Shown here: positions 57,340 through 64,000 of the stretch, one piece after another
How the letters are laid out: each line of letters opens with the position of its first letter
Position numbering within the stretch: the first letter of the stretch is position 1
NCBI RefSeq assembly: GCF_022605725.1
Contig: NC_065554.1
Coordinates: forward strand, 26,927,100-26,991,099
Length of the DNA: 64,000 nt
Reading direction: 5' to 3'
DNA from: Anthonomus grandis grandis
Lineage: Eukaryota > Arthropoda > Insecta > Coleoptera > Curculionidae
Notes under the pieces: model-generated
Told to the model about the DNA's origin: nothing
Database searches by the model: none
What the model saw: only the letters and a program-made list of their open reading frames with translations
Translations under genes and position numbers: made by a program

Positions 57340-57960
57340 GATTTTTTTTAAATATGGCAACCATGTATTCGAGACAATAAATCTGGACAACGCATAGCAT
57401 ACTGTAAATGTAGGCTTCCTATTGGTGAGTTGTTAATGTACTTCATTTGTATTTGTAGTAGACAAGCCTGGACGAAATACATATTGATTTTAAGGTATGA
57501 TAGTCCTGTTTTTTAACTTATCAAATTTTTTGCGAAATTGGTTATTGGAGATATAGGCCTATAGTTGGATAACTCTGATATAGAACCACCTTTATAGATT
57601 GGTGTTACAATAGATGCATTGAATTTTGCAGGGACCTAACCTGTTGTAAATATATCATGAGTATTTTTTGATGACATGTCATTTTTTAAAGAATTTATAT
57701 ATTTTAAGATCTCTTGGTTCTTTGACAGCTGTAAGAAACATGCTTTAATACATTTGTTTTTTGTTGGTCTTTCATCATTAGACTGACACGGTTTCTGGAG
57801 TGTTTAAGACCTTCTCCTATGGTACAAAAATATTAATTAAATGTATAAGCTTTTTCAAGATTGTTAGTTATTGGGTTAGAACTTTTATCCATTATATTGA
57901 ATTTCCTATTGGAGGTATATTGTATTTTCCTCTGGCAAATTCGAATAATAATTATTTTTC
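57340..57960 (-). pseudogene. Non-LTR RT fragment, N-terminal half
   Basis: On the minus strand, YFCTIGEGLKHS (about 57825) is followed by NQEILKYINSLKNDMSSKN, then PAKFNASIVTPIYKGGS and ELSNYRPISPITNFAKNLI (near 57540). These are the lines leading to and including the NYRPIS motif of CR1/Jockey-like reverse transcriptases. After this QACLLQIQMKY-like text stands for the GFRPxxST line. The catalytic motifs are not reached. Stops and frameshifts are present. Confidence 0.65.
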
Positions 57961-58740
57961 GCTTATTTTATGGGTTGAGTTAATGTGTTCCGATATTTGA
58001 TACATAGAAAATATATATTCTTTTGATCAACGACAATCAACTTTGTGTCGCCTGTTGGGATTAAAAAAAATTTATCGAAATCGTGTTCAGCACCGAATTT
58101 CGCTAAATCTTTTACCTGTTGTTCTCAGCGAGTGCTCTATTAAAAAAAAATTGAAAAATTAATAATTATAAAAAAAAATAATTTTTAAATATTATGTTCA
58201 CTTTATTCTCAAACCCTTTATTTATTAAAAAAATTTCAAAAAACTAAACCCCAATAAATCTTCCTCGCCCTCAAAATTTTCTTTCGTCCAGACTAATCTC
58301 GCAACAGTTTAAAAACTCGTCGGGTCCATGAAGGGCCACCGTGGGGGGCGCACCTGGTCCCGGTGCTCACTCGGGCGTCTCCGGGCGTCTTCAGCGTCGT
58401 TTTCTTCATTAGCCCTTAATTTTTCCCTACTGCATACATAATCAATGAATGGCCCCATCTTTTTCTTTCTCGGCCCGTAATTTTCATATTTAATTTATTT
58501 CTAATTTCCATCGTGAATTATGCATTCGTACAGTGCGGGGAAGGGTGAGGAGGGAGTCGGTGGGCGAGTGCAGGGAGGGAGAGGGGGGCAACATGGTTCG
58601 GTTTTTCGTTGCATATTCAGCGAATTCACTTGCTGGGTTTTAAAGCCAATGTTGCCAAATAGTAGAACTCCGGAGAAGTTTCTAGGAGAGTTCAGAGAGA
58701 TCTATGCAGCACGATTACCCTGTATTGAATTGTCAGCATA
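57960..58740. other. Unique DNA, GC-rich at 58310-58620
   Basis: A GC-rich island with GGGAGGGAGAGGGGGG-like purine runs near 58573. The short open frame at 58520-58741 is dominated by glycine codons from this purine run, and I do not support it as a gene. Confidence 0.3.
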
Positions 58741-58744
58741 AATC

Positions 58745-59340
58745 CTTTCTTTAGGAAAATTAGTAAGTCATCAATATCTATTCCTTTATTTAGGCTGACC
58801 AAGTCTGTCCAATATCTTCAGCTAGCATTATATGGCAGAAACATTTTCCGCATCATATTCTTTTGACTAAAACACAGTCTCTTCATGTTGACAAGTCCTC
58901 TTCCACCTTCTTTGCATGAAGCATATAATCTTCCTACTGACGAATTGGGTTGCAACGTCCTAAATCTTATGAACATGCTCCCGTTAGTCTATCTAGCTCT
59001 TCCAAATCCATGACAGAACATTTAACAATTTTAAACGAATACATGAGTAATGGTATGACTCATACATTCATCATAGCAATAAGGTTTCCGACTGAGACAC
59101 GGGTCTTCATCACTTTTTCAGCATTGCATAGTAAGTTTCTTCTGGTAGTAGCTGACTTAGATCAAGATGTCTCAACAATTCAATTCTTAGTAATTAGTTC
59201 ATACCGTTGTCCTAGCTGTAGTCCTTGACGATGTTCATCAGTTCAAGCTTGTCATTTGTCACAACTTACAATTTAAGGTCATCCATATCAAGTAAATGAG
59301 ACAATCCCCTCTGTTGCTTGGAGTTCAACTCATTGTCCAG
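58745..59340 (-). pseudogene. R4/Dong-like non-LTR RT fragment
   Basis: On the minus strand, GLSHLLDMDDLKL (near 59295) stands for the LYMDDLKLY line. Both aspartates are kept, but the tyrosine of YMDD is an aspartate and a stop follows at the L-K-L-(Y) position. VTNDKLELMNIVKDYS follows. Further on there are RHLDLSQL, an I..MNVCVIPLLMYS-like line, then a LYASCKEGGRGLV-like line near 58910, which is the thumb and C-terminal region of R4-type elements. Frameshifts separate the parts. The same family lies in opposite orientation at 62545-63600. Confidence 0.55.
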
Positions 59341-59344
59341 CAAT

Positions 59345-59783
59345 TTGTCCGGTTGACATGATTTAAACTTCTTTATGCTGATCCTATCTCAGAAAGATAG
59401 TGGTCAGTAATGTTCAAAAACCAACCAACTACCTACAGATCCTTGCAGTTAAAATTAATGGAATGTGTATATGCAGGATATATTTCTCTAGACACTAAAG
59501 TTCTTTTAATAATGAAGAAAAACTGCATAATAGAAGATCTTAATCAGAATGGTAAAACAATTAAAGAATTTTTGTATCAGATGATACTGGGTTACCTAAA
59601 TGATTAGCCACCCAGACTCACTAGTCAACACCCCAGACCTCGCGTCACATATCAGTGAACAAAATGGTACTAGTCCCATCATGCTAGAAGGCCTCATAGC
59701 AAAAAATTAAAAGTTTTCACCAGAACAAACATCCAGCTCTTTTAATACCAGAAAGGGTGTTCTAGGGCAACAAGGGAATAAAG
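59345..59783 (+). other. Spacer between retrotransposon fragments
   Basis: It contains a 65-codon open frame at 59410-59607 (MFKNQPTTYRSLQLKLMECV...) that matches nothing I know. It lies among retrotransposon pieces and may derive from one. Confidence 0.3.
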
Positions 59784-60780
59784 GGAGGCACTTAAGACAA
59801 ATCAACTAGAGCGCTTGAGACTCTGCTGAGCCTTCCGCCTCTGGACCTCGTTGTGCAATTCGAGGCAATGAGGACTGCGTAGAAGCTATACGTCCTCGGC
59901 GAATTACGTGTTGACGAAACCGGTCACGCAAAAATTTGGTCATGGGCCATACAGAAATGTCCTCTCCTTCTGATGGGCAGTGACTGTGGACTGCGAGGGA
60001 TTCGTGACGCACATTCCAGGCAGAGAGGAGTGGCAGCAATCCAACAGAGCTGCATTGCTAAATAGGGGGACCATCTGGTATACCGATGGCTCCAGAATGA
60101 ATAACAGAGCTGGATCAGGACTTTGTGGTGGGATCCCACATACCAGTAGGGCATACTCGCTGGGGAAGCAAGCCACTGTCTTCCAGACCAAAGTATTCGC
60201 TGTATTAAAATGCGGACAGAAAACCCTAAGCTGCGGACACCGCAATACAGTCGTATCAATATGCTCGGACAGCAGAGCTGCCATTAAGGCCGCAAAAGTA
60301 AGCTCCAAGCTTGTACTAGAGTGCATCAAAGGCCTGAAAAAACTGGTGCAGGTTGGCTGCAGGGTCCAGCTCGTCTGGATACCTGGCCACGCAGGCCATG
60401 CAGGTAATGAGAAAGCGGACTTTCTTGCCAGACTGGGATCCGCGAATGTGCCGATGGGGCCGGAACCCATAGTTGGTATCGCCAAATGCGTTGCGGTCAC
60501 GTCAATGAAGGGTCTGCTGGACAAGTGGACCCACCGAAGATGGACTGAGTCCCCTGGTATGAGACAGGCCAAAGCGCACATAGGTGGGCCCTCTGCCTGT
60601 CTCACCAAAAATCTACTACGCCTAAAAAGACGCGAAATTCGGCTAGTGACAGGTCTTTTAACCGGTCACTAGCCAAAAGTAAAGATTAAAATTGTAAGAA
60701 GCCAAATCAAAAGACCATGGTCAGCCTTGTCCTAGAGGGACTAGGCTGACTAGCTAACTAGACTAACTTAGGGAAACAAA
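59784..60780 (+). pseudogene. Non-LTR element: RT end plus RNase H domain
   Basis: In one frame from 59784, GGT, a stop and ALETLLSLPPLDLVVQFEA then ELRVDETGHAKIW match the link after RT in I/LOA-type elements. Near 59980 the frame shifts and a 230-codon open stretch runs to 60671: FVTHIPGREEW, then the RNase H lines WYTDGSRMNNRAGSG, VFQTKVFAVLKC, ICSDSRAAIKA and WIPGHAGHAGNEKADFLAR. The catalytic aspartates in TDGS, SDS and KAD are present. The glutamate usually in the QAEVYAI line is lysine (QTK). The domain would remove RNA from the RNA-DNA hybrid. The frame closes at LLTGH, where relatives continue into a zinc-knuckle region. G+C and codon use are clearly higher than in the surrounding DNA, so this is a fairly recent arrival. 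Confidence 0.85.
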
Positions 60781-60784
60781 GAAA

Positions 60785-61790
60785 AGGGGCTGGATGGATT
60801 ACTGTGGAAAGCTCTCTCCAGATTATAGCAGCAAAGAAATATCAAAGAAGATTAGAATTATCTAAAATTGGCAAGAAGTCAGAGCCCATTTGGACTCAAA
60901 AGTAGGAGAGAACCTACTGATCTACTTTTGTCCCTTAATAGAGAAACCTCCCATACCAGTATTATCATTTAACCAGAAGCAAAGCAAACCCTTCGAATTA
61001 CATGAACATGACCAATTTTTATCAAACAAGAAAGACACATCATCCGAGTTATATCAGCAAAATATCACGTCCTACACTTTTACAACTCAAAATTAGGAAA
61101 AGAAGCCAACCAAAACAGGGACCTTAAAAACTGTACAAGAGCCAAATGGGTTCAAGACCCAGTATTCCTTTATACAGACAGATTAGTTGTACCAATTGGA
61201 ATACCAATCAGCCATAATATTTTCCAGAAGTGCTCTCCAAATAATTTCCCGAAGAAGAATACTGGGATATATCAGCAGATTACATCGACGTTTATGGTAT
61301 CAAAAAGGTAGATCAGTTGGCTAATAAGGCAAGGCATTTGGAATTAGTATTCTTAGAAATATGGAAAGAACAGCTTCAAGGTCAAGGCAAGACTAAGGGA
61401 GTGAGGTACGCAAAAGCTCTTAGTAGTCCACTAAAGACGCCCTCGTTTTATTACACTTGCCTGAATAAAAAGCAATCACAACATTAAATAAAATTAGATC
61501 AGGTCATGGGCCTACTTCAGTTCATTTACACAGAATAGGAATGAATGAGAACAATCTAGGTGTTTGTGGTAAGATGGGTCCGTTGGAGTACATATTTCTC
61601 GAATGTCAGGCACAATACAGAAAGATTGACATTTTACATGTAAAACTCAGGAAAGCATTTATACAGTTGCCAATATCAATGCGAGTCTTAAAAGTTAGAC
61701 AACAATTATTGGTTGTAATTGGACTACTTGTAAGCTCATTTCTAAAAGCTTTACTGACTGGTTTTAACAATTCTCATTGCGGCTAGAGGC
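60785..61790 (+). pseudogene. Second non-LTR element, RNase H and C-terminus
   Basis: PPIPVLSFNQK (about 60950), then VFLYTDRLVVP (about 61166), resembles the PPW and YTDGS lines of a decayed RNase H. KVDQLANKARHLELVF (about 61307) stands for the NE.AD.LAK line. The last, open part (to 61786) reads KIRSGHGPTSVHLHRIGM, then CGKMGPLEYIFLEC, the well-known LRTGHG and CxCGxxxTxEHIxxxC end region of Jockey/R1-like proteins. Only part of the zinc-binding cysteines remain. Several frameshifts. A different family from 59784-60780. Confidence 0.6.
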
Positions 61791-61799
61791 TAGATAACT

Positions 61800-62540
61800 G
61801 TTCCTTTCTTAAGACAGAAAATACTAGGATATTTTTAAATTAGCATAGACTTGACCAATTTGAATTTTCCAACAACAATCAATTTTACAACTCAGAATCT
61901 TGTTTGGTGATTGGTTTGTTAATTTGAGCATAGATGACTTGTTAGCTATTGGCCTCGATACCATCTTGGAAAAACGACATCTATCGGCAACAATCACAGG
62001 CATTTTAAATAAATATTTTTGGTGCTTGGTCCCTAGGGTAGTTGACATGTCGTGTTAATGATTACACTTCTAAAAAATTTTAGTAGCGTCTAATTTTCAA
62101 AGCAATCATCATTTTACAAGTGAAATAAGAAACACTACCTCTAGCGGCAAAGTGCGCTAACTTTTTGAGTGAATATCACTGTCCGAAACTGTCACACAAC
62201 TGTCAAAACTACTTGACAACAATTACCGCGACTATTACCACTACAAAAGTATATAATGCAAAATTACCAATTAAAATTAAGGCAAAATAGTAATAACACT
62301 ACAAAAAAAACGACTTAAGGAGGGAGACTTAATCTATCAATTCTTTATAAAATATCGCAGATGAGATCAGCAATATCTGCCATTGATTGCGAGTTATCCA
62401 TTTTGCAATATATGGTGTTAAGGTACGTTTACATCTGACAAATATTGCATGTTAATTATGTCAGACACTAGTTCTGACTAATGTAAACGATCGAAAATTT
62501 ATGTCTGAGATATCATATGATTCTTAGAACCCATTGAGAA
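61800..62540. other. Spacer, small imperfect hairpin
   Basis: CGTTTACATCTGACA (62427) and TTCTGACTAATGTAAACG (to about 62490) form an imperfect inverted repeat with a CTGAC theme inside. No gene is seen. Confidence 0.35.
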
Positions 62541-62544
62541 AATA

Positions 62545-63600
62545 AACAACCGGCGTAGATGCGGTAGAAGTGAAAACAAAGGTCGACATTATTAGAGAAT
62601 ACCAAAAAGGAAATCCGTCAAGGAATATCTCCAGAAAGACCAAGGATATAGCAAGGAAGGCTAGAATAGAGTTGATCCTTAAAGATCTGATCTGAAGGAT
62701 AAGTATCAGTCACATAAAAAATTCAAGCTAAAGGATCAAGACTGAAGAAAGAATAGACGAACATCAGGTTATAGATGGTAACAAGCTCGGGAAATACTGG
62801 AAGAAGATCTGGTCTGAAAGGGAAGAATTCAACACAACTGCAACATGATTAGTTACCATTTTAAGGAAGCAGGTGAATATTGAAAGAGATGAGAAATGCA
62901 GGGTTTACAGCAGCAGATGTAGCTGGGTATATAAAGAATACAGCATTGAAAGACGCCTGGTCTAGACGGAATCCATAATTTTTTGAGAATTTTCAATGCA
63001 CTCACAAATATCTTGCTGACTCCTTCACTAGCAATTTAGAAAATCCTACAATTCTTGAGTATCTCACACACTTTCCTACTCTTCAAAAGGATGATAGAGT
63101 AGATAGTGCGTCGATGATCTACAAATTGTTTACAGCTCTAATAAATGAGAAGATCTACAGTCATTGTATCAACAACAACATCTTCGGGAATAAGCAAAAT
63201 TAATGCAAAAGAGGTTCTCTTTGTTGTAAACATCAGCTGACAATCTTAACCATGAGGTACTATCATTATTAGCTCCTAAAAGTTTTGGATGTATACAAGA
63301 TTGACCCAAAGATAGGACGAATCCTTAAGCATCTTATGGTTGAAAACATCAGCATAAAGAGGGGAAACTTATAAAGCGGATTCGCTGTCCTAAGTTTGGT
63401 TTTGTATAGTTTTGAATAATATAATAAACAATGAACAATTTATAAAAACTAAACCTGTCTCGTTTACTCTATATGGATGATGTTTAGCTGCATATCGTAA
63501 CAAAGGACAAGCTTGAATTGATTAATATCATGAAGGACTACACCAAGAACATTGCAATGAACTTTGGGTTCAACAAGTGTTTTAGATAGTTAAATAAATG
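62545..63600 (+). pseudogene. R4/Dong-like non-LTR RT, most of palm
   Basis: It reads, with stops and frame changes, a PGLDGIHNFFENF-type line (62955), YLTHFPTLQKDDRVDSASM (63060), IYKLFTALINEKIYSHCINN, CKRGSLCCKHQLTIL (63210), KVLDVYKIDPKIGRILKHLM (63280) and finally LYMDDV, a stop, LHIVTKDKLELINIMKDY (63470). This is the order of R4/Dong-type reverse transcriptases. The catalytic YMDD is intact, but a stop follows two codons later and the segment around the first catalytic aspartate (SKAYD/SVPHDWL) is lost. Relative of the minus-strand fragment at 58745-59340. Confidence 0.65.
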
Positions 63601-64000
63601 TGGCTACAACTCCATATCTACCTTCTCTATCTCCACGAATGGAGATAAATGACTTAGGAGATACGTAACTCATTCATTATTTTTACAACTTATATTTTTT
63701 TGTCTTATATACTTTCGTCTTTACCTTAAGCGAGTAAATTTGGCAACGGTGTCCCGTTTGGCTGGTCCTCCGAAAAATATTCCCTGCTTTAAATTGTATG
63801 AAACATACATGAGTCCTGCCCTCCGGCACGCCGCGGAATAATGTATACCCTGCCTTAGTTTACAAATGAATGCTGCTATCGAACTTACTTATAATATCAA
63901 TGCGATCTTTTCTCTTTTTCCCGCACGGTTTACGCCTGACGTCTCCCGTCCTTGTCTGGAATATAAACTCCTTCAGACGGCCATACAAAATGGCCATATT
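63600..64000. other. Unique DNA to window end
   Basis: AT-rich to 63720, then GC-richer (63740-64000) with no recognised gene or repeat. Confidence 0.35.

Noticed and set aside
59940..60608. 222-codon open frame on the minus strand
   Set aside because: It is the shadow of the RNase H coding strand, whose + frame carries the recognisable motifs.
1..64000. CRISPR array, bacterial operons or riboswitches
   Set aside because: Repeat periods, AT-rich introns and the eukaryotic transposon families rule out a prokaryotic reading. No spacer-repeat pattern of 24-40 bp units was seen.
1..64000. tRNA genes
   Set aside because: Several GGTTCGA-type words (for example 17620 and 51324) were checked for a matching A box and acceptor stem. 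None gave a cloverleaf by eye.

Overview
The window reads as AT-rich insect nuclear DNA. Beetle-like is my guess, from the mix of mobile elements and the 48-50 nt introns of the one gene model. There are no operons and no bacterial features, and I found no convincing tRNA or rRNA gene. Most of the 64 kb is a gene-poor mosaic of tandem arrays, inverted repeats and decayed transposable elements. Between these lie stretches of apparently single-copy DNA that are often locally GC-richer.

The most gene-like item is a small three-exon gene on the + strand at 42146-42669. Two short GT-AG introns (50 and 48 nt) interrupt a 141-codon frame. I do not recognise the protein. It has an acidic centre and a basic, aromatic C-terminus, and is probably a host gene.

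Layout, left to right. 0-7 kb: unique DNA, a G-quadruplex-bearing inverted repeat, a retrotransposon tail and an almost perfect palindrome of about 80 bp. 7-15 kb: a complex repeat zone in which two 0.7-kb arms in opposite orientation flank a retrotransposon fragment and a 14-unit satellite of about 171 bp. 15-24 kb: Penelope-like fragments, small hairpins and unique DNA. 25-27 kb: a family of CCAGGCAGTTGA hairpins. 27-35 kb: reverse transcriptase (RT) scraps, a mariner-like scrap, a ~400-bp array and a TA-flanked MITE. 36-41 kb: a large array with a ~1.6-kb higher-order period, built from the same CCAGGCA motif. 41-47 kb: an RT fragment, the host gene and an LTR-retrotransposon scrap. 48.4-51.0 kb: a PIF/Harbinger-like element with clear ends and remnants of both of its genes. 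52.7-55.3 kb: a 357-bp satellite arranged as dimers and carrying a CRE palindrome. 57-64 kb: a dense cluster of non-LTR remnants, including an RNase H domain and two R4/Dong-like fragments in opposite orientation.

All recognised element genes are broken by stops, frameshifts, truncation or lost catalytic residues, so none is predicted to be autonomously active. The two items that look most undescribed are the three-exon gene and the dispersed TTCCAGGCA/TGCCTGGAA motif family. I count about 29 exact copies of that motif by eye, in hairpins, in the 36-41 kb array and in scattered decayed patches. All family assignments are by eye from protein motifs; no database was searched.
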